Part shown: one piece after another, positions 43,871-52,307 of the stretch | Layout of the letters: each line of letters starts with the position of its first letter | Numbering within the stretch: position 1 is the stretch's first letter | NCBI GenBank assembly: GCA_947259295.1 | Contig: CAMYMG010000052.1 | Span: forward strand, 1 to 55,544 | Source: an uncultured Rhizobiaceae bacterium | GTDB lineage: Bacteria; Pseudomonadota; Alphaproteobacteria; Rhizobiales; Rhizobiaceae | Reading direction: 5' to 3' | DNA: 55,544 nucleotides | Notes under the pieces: generated by a model | The model's database searches: none | The model's input: only the letters and a program-made list of their open reading frames with translations | Told to the model about the DNA's origin: nothing | Translations under genes and position numbers: made by a program

Positions 43871-43890
43871 TTGCATAGCATGCTATGCAA
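43871..43890. promoter_or_regulatory. MarR operator candidate 2
   Basis: TTGCATAGCATGCTATGCAA, a perfect 20-bp palindrome upstream of the MarR start at 43906. It contains the same TAGCATGCTA core as site 1. It would overlap an alternative MarR start at 43885, which is one reason to prefer 43906. Confidence 0.8.
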
Positions 43891-43905
43891 CTGCTATCGA
43901 CGGAT

Positions 43906-44340
43906 ATGGGATTCGACAAGCAGCGCTCCGCCGGCTTTCTGGCGAACCACATGGCCCGATTGTTCGCCAAGGGCTTGCAGCACAGCATCAGGCCCCTTGG
44001 CCTTGCGCCGGCGCAGTTCATGACATTGCTGGAACTGTGGGGCGAGGACGGCCTGACGCAGCGCGAACTGGTCGAACGCCTCGACGTCGAGCAGGCGACA
44101 ATGGCCAACACGCTGACGCGCATGGAGCGCGACGGGCTGATCGAGCGGCGGCCTCACCCGGCCGACGGCCGCTCCCATTCGATACATCTGACGCCGAAAG
44201 CCATCGCCCTGCGCGGCCCGGCGATTGACGCGGCCCGTAGCGTCAATGCGGCCGCACTTGGCGATCTGAGCGACGAAGAGCGAGAGATTTTCCTTGACCT
44301 GACGCTGAGGATAATCGGCTCGCTCAAGGACCGCTACTGA
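43906..44340 (+). CDS. MarR-family transcriptional regulator
   Basis: A 144-residue winged-helix regulator. GFLANHMARLFAKGLQHSIR starts the dimer helices, LTQRELVERLDVEQATMANT is the recognition helix, and LIERRPHPADGRSHSIHLTP is the wing. MGFDKQ at 43906 is chosen over the ATG at 43885, which lies inside palindrome 2; neither has a strong Shine-Dalgarno. It is divergent from a four-helix membrane protein that it probably represses together with itself. The gene ends exactly where the next minus-strand gene ends (TGA then CTA), leaving no space for a terminator. Confidence 0.9.
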   Translation: MGFDKQRSAGFLANHMARLFAKGLQHSIRPLGLAPAQFMTLLELWGEDGLTQRELVERLDVEQATMANTLTRMERDGLIERRPHPADGRSHSIHLTPKAIALRGPAIDAARSVNAAALGDLSDEEREIFLDLTLRIIGSLKDRY

Positions 44341-44799
44341 CTATTCCACCAGGCATTCGAGGTCGCCTTCATGGTCGACCGTGATTCCCTCGCTGCCACC
44401 ATCGCCGGTCATGTCGAACAGCGTCAGGGCGTAGCGCCCGGCATAGACGCCTTCGTCCGCCTCGCCGCTCGCCACCGCACGGATGGTCAGTTCGACGAAA
44501 CCGTGCGGCGCGTCGCCGCCACGTTCGCGGTAGAGCAAAAGCCGCAACTCCTCGCCGTCGAGCCAATATTGTGCGACGTGCTCGCGCGCAAATTCGCCTT
44601 GCGTGAGATCGGCGCCGATGCCCGCGCCGGAAGCCGTCACCTTGCCGGCGAAGCTGAACAGAGAGCCACCCATGCCATGGGTGACTCCGCCACCAACGTC
44701 GAAGCTCACGCCCTCGCCATCGGCTGCGCAGTTCAGCCCGCCCGAGGCAAGCGCCGGTTCACAGATCAGTCCCGCCAGAACAACCAGCACCAGCCGCAT
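44341..44799 (-). CDS. Secreted protein of unknown function
   Basis: A 152-residue protein with a Sec signal peptide (MRLVLVVLAGLICEPALASG, cleavage probably after ALA). The mature part has FDVGGGVTHGMGGSLFSFAG, a central KVTASGAGIGADLTQGEFAR, YWLDGEELRLLLYRERGGDA and YALTLFDMTGDGGSEGITVD. It is acidic, Gly-rich and has two cysteines (LNC and LEC), which may pair in the periplasm. No family recognised. Start chosen at ATG 44799 because GGGAGG lies seven bases before it and a signal peptide follows; the frame stays open far upstream without homology. Confidence 0.78.
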   Translation of the reverse strand: MRLVLVVLAGLICEPALASGGLNCAADGEGVSFDVGGGVTHGMGGSLFSFAGKVTASGAGIGADLTQGEFAREHVAQYWLDGEELRLLLYRERGGDAPHGFVELTIRAVASGEADEGVYAGRYALTLFDMTGDGGSEGITVDHEGDLECLVE

Positions 44800-44914
44800 C
44801 GTTCGACCTCCCACCGTCTGGTGATTTCTAGCACAGACCCCATGGTCGCGCATCCGGTCCCGATTGCCGAGCCGTGCGGCAAAGGCTAGGAACAAGCCGC
44901 CATCGGGGGAGACC

Positions 44915-46288
44915 ATGCACGCAAGGAGCAGCGGCCAGGGCGGCGTCAGCCACGCCCGCATCGAGGAACTCGGCGCCACGGAAGCGGAAGCCTTTCGCCG
45001 CGCGCGCCCGAAATCGCAGGCCGCCACCGCAGGCGGCATCGCCGGTTTCCTCGGCGGAGTGCCGATGCACTGGATGAGCGACTGGCCGACGCCCTCCCCG
45101 ATCCTCGTCGAGCAGGCTCGCGGCGCCTCGATCACCGATATCGACGGCAACCCTCTCGACGATTTCTGCTTTGGCGACACAGGCTCGATGTTCGGCCATT
45201 CGCCGCCGTCGGTCGCCCGCGCGATCAGGCGGCAGGCCGGCCGCGGCCTGACCTACATGCTGCCGAGCGAGGACGCGCTGGTCGTCGGCCGGCTGCTGCC
45301 AAAAGTCTTCGGCCTTCCGACATGGCAGATCGCCACCACCGCGACCGACGCCAACCGCTTCGCGCTGCGCGTCGCCCGCGCCGTCACCGGGCGGCCGAAA
45401 ATCCTCGTCTTCAACGGCTGCTATCATGGCGCGGTCGACGAGACGATGGTCGGCCTGAAGGACGGCAAGGCAGTCAACCGCAAGGGGCTGGCCGGCGAGC
45501 TCCGCGACCTCACCCGGGGCACCAAAGTCGTCGAGTTCAACGACCTGCCGGCACTCGAAACAGCACTCGCCGACCGCGACGTCGCCTGCGTCATCACCGA
45601 GCCGGTGCTGACCAATTGCTGCATGGTGCAGCCTTTGCCCGGCTTTCACGACGCTTTGCGCGCGCTGACCCGCGCGACCGGCACCCTGCTGCTCATCGAC
45701 GAGACGCACACGATCTCGACCGGCCTCGGCGGCTATACGCGTACGCATGGCCTGGAGCCGGATCTCTTCGTGCTGGGCAAGCCTGTGGCTGGCGGTGTTC
45801 CGGCGAGCGTGTGGGGCATGAGCACGGTACTGGCGAAACGCTTTGCCGCCTATGAGAAGACGCGCGAGCCCGGTTTTTCCGGCATGGGCACGACGCTCTC
45901 GGCCAACCCGCTGCAATTCGCCGCCATGCGCGCCACGCTGGAAGAGGTGATGACTGCAGAGAACTACGCGCATATGGAGCGCCAGGCGGCACGCCTCGAA
46001 AAGGGCCTTGCCGCCGCAGTTGCAGCGACCGGCCTGCCATGGCACGTCGCCCGGGTGGGTGCGCGCGTCGAGTTCATCTGCGCGCCGGGGCCCCTCAGGA
46101 ATGGCAGCGAGGGTATCGCCGCCCACAAGCCGGCGCTCGAGGCGGCGATCCATGTCGCGCTGGTCAACCGCGGCGTGTTGATCGCGCCCTTCCACAACAT
46201 GATGCTGGTCTCGCCGGCCACCACGCCGCGCCAGATCGAGCGGCTGATCGCCGCCTTCGGCGATATTGCGGCAAAGCTTGCCGCGTGA
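44915..46288 (+). CDS. Class III aminotransferase (glutamate-1-semialdehyde aminotransferase-like)
   Basis: A 457-residue PLP enzyme. The cofactor region is LIDETHTISTGLGGYTRTHG and the Schiff-base lysine is K289 in LFVLGKPVAGGVPASVWGMS; IATTATDANRFALRVARAVT and FNGCYHGAVDETMVGLKDG are the family's substrate and phosphate loops. SDW and GFSGMGTTLSANPLQFAAMR fit the GSAM subgroup. It is not the haem enzyme in context: next to a glutamine synthetase-like ligase it more probably acts on an amine or amino acid. Start ATG 44915 with a GGGGGA just upstream. The gap to the ligase is 28 bases. Confidence 0.86.
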   Translation: MHARSSGQGGVSHARIEELGATEAEAFRRARPKSQAATAGGIAGFLGGVPMHWMSDWPTPSPILVEQARGASITDIDGNPLDDFCFGDTGSMFGHSPPSVARAIRRQAGRGLTYMLPSEDALVVGRLLPKVFGLPTWQIATTATDANRFALRVARAVTGRPKILVFNGCYHGAVDETMVGLKDGKAVNRKGLAGELRDLTRGTKVVEFNDLPALETALADRDVACVITEPVLTNCCMVQPLPGFHDALRALTRATGTLLLIDETHTISTGLGGYTRTHGLEPDLFVLGKPVAGGVPASVWGMSTVLAKRFAAYEKTREPGFSGMGTTLSANPLQFAAMRATLEEVMTAENYAHMERQAARLEKGLAAAVAATGLPWHVARVGARVEFICAPGPLRNGSEGIAAHKPALEAAIHVALVNRGVLIAPFHNMMLVSPATTPRQIERLIAAFGDIAAKLAA

Positions 46289-46316
46289 GAGAAGGCCGGA
46301 CCAACAGAGTGACATC

Positions 46317-47705
46317 ATGAGTTCGCCATCAGGTTCGTCCATCCAGGAAGCGCGGGACTTCCTCGACGCCCATCCCGAGATCGAGGCATTCGACATCGTC
46401 TTGAGCGACGCGAACGGCGTCGGCCGCGGCAAGATCATCCGCCGGCACGAGCTGATGAGCCTCTACGAGGGCGGCCGCCATCTGCCGATCTCCGTGCTCG
46501 GCCTCGACATCACCGGCGAGGATGTTCACGAGACCGGCCTGATCTGGGATTCGGGCGATGGTGATCTGCGCGGCTGGCCGATCCCAGGCACGCTGAAGCC
46601 GCTGCACGGCACGTCACCGGCGCGCGGCCAGGTATTGCTGTCGATGTACTTGCTCGACGGCACCCCGATGACCTCGGATCCCCGCCATGCGCTGGCCCGG
46701 CAGGTCGAAGCCCTGGCGGCCAAGGGCCTGCATCCGGCCGGCGCCTTCGAGCTCGAATTCTTCCTGCTCGCCAACGAGCGCGACGCCGATGGCAACGTGA
46801 AGCCGGCGGGCGCGGTGCTCGACGGGCGCGTCAGCGGCAAGACCGAGGTCTATTCGGTCGACCATCTGCACGGCATGGAACCGTTGTTTTCCGACATCTA
46901 CGCTGCGGCGAAGCTGCAGGGCATTCCCGCCGAGACCGTCATCTCGGAATATGCGCCCGGCCAGTACGAACTGACGCTGAACTACCGCAAGAATATCATG
47001 CAGGCCGCCGACGATCTCGTCATGCTGAAGCGGCTGGTGCGGGCCCAGGCGCGCCGCCATGGCGTGACGGCCTGCTTCATGGCCAAGCCGATCGAGCAAT
47101 ATGCCGGTTCCGGCATGCATTTGCATGTTTCGCTGCTCGACGATGCGGGGAACAACATATTCTCCGAGGCCGGCGGCGAGAGCTGGTCGCTGCCGCTGCT
47201 GCGCGGCCTTGGCGGCCTGTCGTCGACGATGGCCGAATCCATGCTGGTGTTTGCGCCGCACGCCAATTCCTGGCGGCGTTTCGTGTCACAGTCCTATGCG
47301 CCGACCGCGCCGACCTGGGGTGTCAACAACCGCTCAGTGGCACTGCGCGTGCCCGCCGGCGACGCTCGAAACCGGCGCATCGAGCACCGGCCCTCCGGCG
47401 TGGATGCCAATCCCTACCTCGTCGCGGCGACCGTGCTGGCCGGCATCTCGAAGGGGCTGGATGAAAATCTCGATCCGGGCCCCGAAACCACCGGCAATGG
47501 CTACGAGGCGGAAACTGCGACCGACAACACGATGCCGGCCGACTGGCGCTCGGCAATCGAAGCGGCAAAGAAGTCGGCCTTCCTGCAGCAGGCGCTTGGA
47601 CCCGAAATGCACCGCACCTTCACCGCCATCAAGCAGTCGGAATATCTGCGCGTGGCGCGCACCATCACCGAGCTCGACTACCACCTCTACCTGCACGAGG
47701 TGTAA
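46317..47705 (+). CDS. Glutamine synthetase-family ligase (gamma-glutamylpolyamine synthetase-like)
   Basis: A 462-residue ligase of the glutamine synthetase fold. The N-terminal beta-grasp part includes FDIVLSDANGVGRGKIIRRH; metal ligands are in FELEFFLLANERD and EYAPGQYELTLNYR; the ATP site includes SGMHLHVSLLDDAGNNIFSE; and the substrate end has RVPAGDARNRRIEHRPSG. The size and loops fit PuuA-like enzymes that glutamylate an amine rather than glnA. The aminotransferase precedes it by 28 bases and the radical SAM gene follows 59 bases later. The product pair suggests amine breakdown by gamma-glutamylation and transamination (inference). ATG 46317. Confidence 0.86.
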   Translation: MSSPSGSSIQEARDFLDAHPEIEAFDIVLSDANGVGRGKIIRRHELMSLYEGGRHLPISVLGLDITGEDVHETGLIWDSGDGDLRGWPIPGTLKPLHGTSPARGQVLLSMYLLDGTPMTSDPRHALARQVEALAAKGLHPAGAFELEFFLLANERDADGNVKPAGAVLDGRVSGKTEVYSVDHLHGMEPLFSDIYAAAKLQGIPAETVISEYAPGQYELTLNYRKNIMQAADDLVMLKRLVRAQARRHGVTACFMAKPIEQYAGSGMHLHVSLLDDAGNNIFSEAGGESWSLPLLRGLGGLSSTMAESMLVFAPHANSWRRFVSQSYAPTAPTWGVNNRSVALRVPAGDARNRRIEHRPSGVDANPYLVAATVLAGISKGLDENLDPGPETTGNGYEAETATDNTMPADWRSAIEAAKKSAFLQQALGPEMHRTFTAIKQSEYLRVARTITELDYHLYLHEV

Positions 47706-47764
47706 ATCGCCGCACTACGTCAAATGTTATGGCGCGGGGCGACCGAAGAACATACCATGAACGG

Positions 47765-49000
47765 ATGGCCCCTCTCCCGATCCGCGAAAAGCTCGCAATC
47801 CTGTCCGACGCTGCCAAGTACGATGCCTCCTGCGCCTCCTCGGGCGCGGCGAAGCGCAACTCGCTGAAATCGGGCGGCATCGGCTCGACGGAGGGAACCG
47901 GCATCTGCCATTCCTACGCGCCAGACGGGCGCTGCATCTCGCTGCTCAAGATCCTGCTCACCAATTTCTGCATCTACGACTGCAGCTATTGCATCAACCG
48001 CTCTTCTTCCAATGTCCGGCGTGCCCGCTTCACGGTCGACGAGGTGGTGAAGCTGACGATGGATTTTTATCGCCGCAATTACATCGAGGGCCTGTTCCTG
48101 TCGTCCGGCGTCGTGCGCTCGCCCGACGAGACAATGGGGGAAATGGTGGAGATCGCGCGCCGCCTGCGCGAGGTCGAGAAATTCGGCGGCTACATCCATC
48201 TGAAGACGATCCCCGAGGCTTCGCCCGAACTGATCGAGCAGGCCGGACGCTTCGCCGACCGCCTGTCGATCAATGTGGAGCTGCCGACCGACGAGGGCGT
48301 CAAGCAGCTGGCACCGGAGAAGAAACCGGAGACCATCCGGTTGTCTATGGCCAATCTGCGCGCCAAGATCGAGGAAAAGCGCGAGCCCACCTTGCGCACG
48401 AAGAAGCGCGAGCGCTTTGCGCCGGGCGGCCAGTCGACGCAGATGATCGTCGGCGCCGACGCAACGGCGGATGCCGGCATTCTGGCCACCAGCGCCAGGC
48501 TCTACGGCAGCTACCGGCTGCGCCGCGTCTACTACTCAGCCTTCAGCCCGATACCAGATTCCTCCTCGGCCCTGCCTCTCAGGAAGCCGCCGCTGATGCG
48601 CGAACACCGGCTCTACCAGGCCGACTGGCTGATGCGCTTCTACGGCTTCTCTCAGCCCGAAATCCTCGCCGGTTCGCCGGACGGCATGCTTGACCTCGAA
48701 ATCGACCCCAAGCTTGCCTGGGCGCTGCGCAACCGCGGCCAGTTCCCGGTCGACGTCAACCGCGCCCCGCGCGAACAGCTCCTGCGCGTGCCGGGACTGG
48801 GCACCAAGACGATCGCCCGCATCATCGAGACGCGCCGCCACCGTCGGCTGCGGCTGGAGGATGTCGGTGTTCTCTGCGGCTCCATCGGCAAGGTGCGGCC
48901 CTTCATCGAGGCGGAAGGCTGGTCGCCGGGCGGCCTGACCGACGAGACGCATCTGCGCCGGCGCCTCGTCGCGCCACCGCAGCAGCTATCCCTGTTCTGA
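47765..49000 (+). CDS. Putative DNA modification/repair radical SAM protein
   Basis: A 411-residue radical SAM enzyme. The iron-sulfur motif is LTNFCIYDCSYCINRSSSNV (CxxxCxxC) near residue 75; the barrel continues with GLFLSSGVVRSPDETMGEMV, GGYIHLKTIPEASPELIEQ and ADRLSINVELPTDEGVKQLA. A helix-hairpin-helix domain at the C-terminus (LRVPGLGTKTIARIIETRRH) indicates DNA contact. It matches the family seen next to DUF4130-UdgX proteins. The reaction is unknown; lesion repair or base modification is proposed. Start ATG 47765 (MAPLPIREKLAILSDAAKYD) is preferred over 47729 because it begins at the conserved part. The next gene starts one base after its stop. Confidence 0.87.
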   Translation: MAPLPIREKLAILSDAAKYDASCASSGAAKRNSLKSGGIGSTEGTGICHSYAPDGRCISLLKILLTNFCIYDCSYCINRSSSNVRRARFTVDEVVKLTMDFYRRNYIEGLFLSSGVVRSPDETMGEMVEIARRLREVEKFGGYIHLKTIPEASPELIEQAGRFADRLSINVELPTDEGVKQLAPEKKPETIRLSMANLRAKIEEKREPTLRTKKRERFAPGGQSTQMIVGADATADAGILATSARLYGSYRLRRVYYSAFSPIPDSSSALPLRKPPLMREHRLYQADWLMRFYGFSQPEILAGSPDGMLDLEIDPKLAWALRNRGQFPVDVNRAPREQLLRVPGLGTKTIARIIETRRHRRLRLEDVGVLCGSIGKVRPFIEAEGWSPGGLTDETHLRRRLVAPPQQLSLF

Positions 49001-49001
49001 C

Positions 49002-50471
49002 ATGCAGCAGGCGCTTTCCCTCGCCCGCTTCTGCGTCGCGCTCGACGGACCGGCCGATTTCGAGGGTTGGCGGCGTGCCGCCCGCTGGCTGGCGATCGAG
49101 CGCGTGCCGGGCAACGAGGTCGAATGGAGTGTCGGCGGGAAGGCGGACGCACCGTCGCCCTGGCTGGGCGATGCCCGGCCATCGGCGGAACTGTCGGTGC
49201 CCCGCGAATTCGTCACGCGCGCCGAGACCGTGATCTGTCACAGCGACCCCGAGCGCTTCGCCTTTCTCTACCGCATGCTCGTCAGGCTGATCGACGAACC
49301 CAACTTGATGAAGATCGCCTCCGACGCGGACGTCCGGCACTTCGAGGCGATGGAAAAGTCGGTGCGCCGCGATACCCACAAGATGCGCGCCTTCGTGCGC
49401 TTCCGGCGGATCGGCGCGGAAGAGACGGAGCGCTACGTCGCCTGGTTCGAGCCGGATCATTTCATCGTCGAGCGTAACGCGCCCTTCTTCGTACGGCGCT
49501 TCACCGGCATGCGCTGGACGATCCTGACGCCCTACGCCTCGGCAGACTGGGACGGCGAGCGACTGGCCATTGGCCCCGGGGCCTCCAAGACCGACGCGCC
49601 GCCCGATGACGGCGCCGAGGAGCTGTGGCGCACCTATTTCCGGTCGATCTTCAACCCGGCGCGGCTCAAGGTGAAGGCGATGCAGGCCGAGATGCCGAAG
49701 AAATACTGGCGCAACCTTCCGGAGGCTTCGCTCATTTCCGGCATGATCGCCGGTGCCGAGGACGCCGCACGGGAGATGATCGAAAAGATGCCGACGACGC
49801 CAGCACCGCATCACGCCAAGGTCCAGGCCAGGCATTGGCCGGCGCCGCAGCCTGGCGAAGGCATCGGCGATGGCACCGACGCAAGCACGCTCGACGCACT
49901 GCGCGAGGCTGCGAAAGGCTGCCGGCGCTGCCCGCTCTGGCGCGATGCCACGCAGACCGTCTTCGGCGAAGGCCCAGGCAATGCGCGCGTCGTCTTTGTC
50001 GGTGAACAGCCGGGCGACCAGGAGGATATCGCCGGCAAGCCCTTCGTCGGCCCGGCCGGCAAGCTGTTCGACGCGATCCTCGACGAGGCCGAACTCGACC
50101 GCCACCTGACCTATGTCACCAATGCCGTAAAGCACTTCAAGTTCGAGCCGCGAGGCAAACGCCGCATTCACTCCAAGCCCAATGCCGGCGAGATCAGCGC
50201 CTGCCGCTGGTGGCTCGACAAGGAGCTGTCGCTGCTCCGTCCGGACCTCGTGGTGGCGCTCGGCGCCACGGCGGCGCAGTCGCTGCTCGGCAAGGCAGTG
50301 CCGATCACAAAGATGCGGGGCGAGGTGATCGACCGCGACGACGGGTTGAAGATCTTCCTCACCGTCCATCCGTCCTTCCTGCTGCGTATTCCGGATGCGC
50401 GCGACAAGGCGGCGGAGCATGAGCGCTTCCTGGCCGATATCCGCGCCGTCAAGCAGATGATGGCAGCCTGA
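49002..50471 (+). CDS. DUF4130-UdgX fusion: uracil-DNA-binding glycosylase family protein
   Basis: A 489-residue fusion. Residues 1-260 are DUF4130 (RTYFRSIFNPARLKVKAMQA near its end). From about 295 comes a uracil-DNA glycosylase domain: GCRRCPLW (iron-sulfur cysteines), FVGEQPGDQEDIAGKPFVGP, and HPSFLLRIPDARDKAAEHER. KRRIH at 386-390 is the UdgX loop whose histidine becomes covalently attached to the abasic site left after uracil removal in Mycobacterium UdgX. The protein should therefore trap uracil-containing DNA. It is translationally coupled to the radical SAM gene across one base, and the two probably act on the same lesion. Confidence 0.93.
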   Translation: MQQALSLARFCVALDGPADFEGWRRAARWLAIERVPGNEVEWSVGGKADAPSPWLGDARPSAELSVPREFVTRAETVICHSDPERFAFLYRMLVRLIDEPNLMKIASDADVRHFEAMEKSVRRDTHKMRAFVRFRRIGAEETERYVAWFEPDHFIVERNAPFFVRRFTGMRWTILTPYASADWDGERLAIGPGASKTDAPPDDGAEELWRTYFRSIFNPARLKVKAMQAEMPKKYWRNLPEASLISGMIAGAEDAAREMIEKMPTTPAPHHAKVQARHWPAPQPGEGIGDGTDASTLDALREAAKGCRRCPLWRDATQTVFGEGPGNARVVFVGEQPGDQEDIAGKPFVGPAGKLFDAILDEAELDRHLTYVTNAVKHFKFEPRGKRRIHSKPNAGEISACRWWLDKELSLLRPDLVVALGATAAQSLLGKAVPITKMRGEVIDRDDGLKIFLTVHPSFLLRIPDARDKAAEHERFLADIRAVKQMMAA

Positions 50472-50486
50472 ACGCTTCCCGGAGCA

Positions 50487-50972
50487 TCATTTCATGGCGG
50501 CCAGCAAGCGGTCGCGCGCGATCTGCACCTCGGTCCTGTCATTGTCCTCGGCGAAAACGATGGTTCGGCCGGACGGCGTGACGATCGACGCCTTGAAATA
50601 GGGATCGCCTTCGGAGTCCTTTTCTTCGCTGATCAGCGGCGGCAGCAGGTCGTTCAGCGCAAAGCGCTCCTCCCAGCTGCTGAATGCCCAGCGCTGGCGC
50701 ACCAGCACTTCCGCATCGTCGACGATGACCTGAACGCGCGGCATGCCGAAGAAATGCGCGCAGCCGCCGATGCCGACCAGCCAGAACAGGACCATGATGC
50801 CCGTCTCGACCGGCGGGCTGAACTGGTGGAACCCGCCTTCGCGGATGAACAGCCATGTGAAGAGGCAAAGCACGCCGGTCCAGATGGCCATGAAGGCCCA
50901 TCCGGCCACGGCATTGTTGTTACGCCACTCGAGCCCGCCGGGCGCGGCGTTTGCGTTGCCAACCGTAGACAT
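50487..50972 (-). CDS. Two-helix membrane protein of unknown function
   Basis: A 161-residue protein with two helices (WAFMAIWTGVLCLFTWLFIR and ETGIMVLFWLVGIGGCAHFF) and a soluble C-terminal part of about 80 residues with beta pattern: VQVIVDDAEVLVRQRWAFSS, then YFKASIVTPSGRTIVFAEDN. The latter resembles PH-like or bPH membrane domains, but I cannot assign one. Function unknown. ATG 50972; the gene is convergent with the UdgX fusion (15 bases) and stands alone. No Shine-Dalgarno stronger than GGTTGG is seen. Confidence 0.72.
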   Translation of the reverse strand: MSTVGNANAAPGGLEWRNNNAVAGWAFMAIWTGVLCLFTWLFIREGGFHQFSPPVETGIMVLFWLVGIGGCAHFFGMPRVQVIVDDAEVLVRQRWAFSSWEERFALNDLLPPLISEEKDSEGDPYFKASIVTPSGRTIVFAEDNDRTEVQIARDRLLAAMK

Positions 50973-51022
50973 CGCATAGACTATCGGGACGAATTGTTAA
51001 TTGTGCCCTACTGAATCCGTTC

Positions 51023-52285
51023 TCAGCGGATCAGCATGGCACGCAAATCGTTTACATTGGTACCCGTCGGCCCAGGCACGAACAGGTCGCCGATGGCGTT
51101 GAACGCCGTCCAGGCATTGTTGCCGGCAAGCATCGCCTTGGCGTCAACGCCCGCCGCGCGCATGCGCGCCACCGTCGTGCCGTCGGCAAAGGCGCCGGCA
51201 TTGTCTTCCGAGCCGTCTATGCCGTCCGTATCGGCGGCAAGCGCCGAGATGCCGTCGAGCCCGGCGATGCCGATGGCGAAGGCGAGCAGCAACTCGCTGT
51301 TGCGGCCACCCTTGCCCTTTGCTTTCAGCGTCACCGTCGTCTCGCCGCCCGACAGCAGCAGCACCGGCTTGCGGAAGGGCCGGTCGCGCCCGACGATCTC
51401 GCGCACGATCGCGGCGTGGACGCCGCCGACCTCGCGCGCCTCGCCCTCCATGGAATCCGACAGGATGACCGCCTCGATGCCCTGGCGCTTTGCTTCGGCC
51501 GCGGCCGCCTCGAGCGACACGCCGGCCGAGGCAATGACCTGGTCGAGGTTTCGCGCAAGGCGCGGATCGTCGACGGCCGGCGCGTCGGCCGCCGGCGAGT
51601 TCAGATGCGCCATCACGGCATCTGGCAGCTTCATGCCGTAGGCGGCGACGAAGCCGAGCGCATCGGCGCGGCTGCCGATGTCGGCAATGGTCGGCCCGGA
51701 GGCGACGAGCGCCGGGTTGTCGCCCGGAATGTCTGAGACGACGAGCGACACGACGCGCGCCGGGTGCGCGGCGGCGGCGAGGCGGCCGCCCTTGATGCGC
51801 GAGACATGTTTGCGGATGGTGTTCATCGCCGCGATCGGCGCGCCGGAGGCGAGCAGCGCCTCATTGACGGCAATCTCGTCGGCGAGCGTCAGACCTTCGG
51901 CCGGCGCCGGCAGCAGCGCCGAGCCGCCGCCCGAGATCAGCGCGACGACGAGATCGTCCTCGCTCAGTCCGCTGACCGTCTCAAGCAGGCGGCGCGAGGC
52001 CTCGAGCCCGGCCGCATCCGGCACCGGGTGCGCGGCCTCGATGACCTCGACCCGCTCACAAGGCGCGGCATAGCCGTAGCGCGTCACCACCAGCCCTTCA
52101 AGCGGCCCGTCCCAGGCCTTTTCGAAGGCCGCCGCCATCTGCGCCGAGCCCTTGCCGGCGCCGATCACGATGGTGCGGCCCTTCGGCCTCGCCGGCAGGT
52201 GATCGCGGATGGTGCGCTCGGGATCGGCCGCCGCGACGGCGGCGTCGAAGATTGCGGTGAGGAATGTCTTCGCGTCGATTGTCAC
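51023..52285 (-). CDS. Glycerate 2-kinase (MOFRL/DUF4147 family, GckA/TtuD-type)
   Basis: A 420-residue enzyme. The N-terminal half has TIVIGAGKGSAQMAAAFEKA and HPVPDAAGLEASRRLLETVS; LISGGGSALLPAPAEGLTLA and INTIRKHVSRIKGGRLAAAA follow. The C-terminal MOFRL half has LLSGGETTVTLKAKGKGGRN and DTDGIDGSEDNAGAFADGTT. It should phosphorylate D-glycerate at carbon 2 using ATP; older annotations say hydroxypyruvate reductase. In purine or tartrate breakdown it consumes glycerate made from glyoxylate. Start GTG 52285. It is the last gene of a unit that runs from the urate hydroxylase gene, with 22 bases to the UPF0303 gene. Confidence 0.88.
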   Translation of the reverse strand: MTIDAKTFLTAIFDAAVAAADPERTIRDHLPARPKGRTIVIGAGKGSAQMAAAFEKAWDGPLEGLVVTRYGYAAPCERVEVIEAAHPVPDAAGLEASRRLLETVSGLSEDDLVVALISGGGSALLPAPAEGLTLADEIAVNEALLASGAPIAAMNTIRKHVSRIKGGRLAAAAHPARVVSLVVSDIPGDNPALVASGPTIADIGSRADALGFVAAYGMKLPDAVMAHLNSPAADAPAVDDPRLARNLDQVIASAGVSLEAAAAEAKRQGIEAVILSDSMEGEAREVGGVHAAIVREIVGRDRPFRKPVLLLSGGETTVTLKAKGKGGRNSELLLAFAIGIAGLDGISALAADTDGIDGSEDNAGAFADGTTVARMRAAGVDAKAMLAGNNAWTAFNAIGDLFVPGPTGTNVNDLRAMLIR

Positions 52286-52307
52286 TGCGGCAGGCCTGTA
52301 CGGGTGC

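Noticed and set aside
44341..45180. Long form of the secreted protein gene starting at 45180
   Set aside because: The upstream part is antisense to the aminotransferase gene and lacks a signal peptide; the ATG at 44799 has a Shine-Dalgarno and signal sequence.
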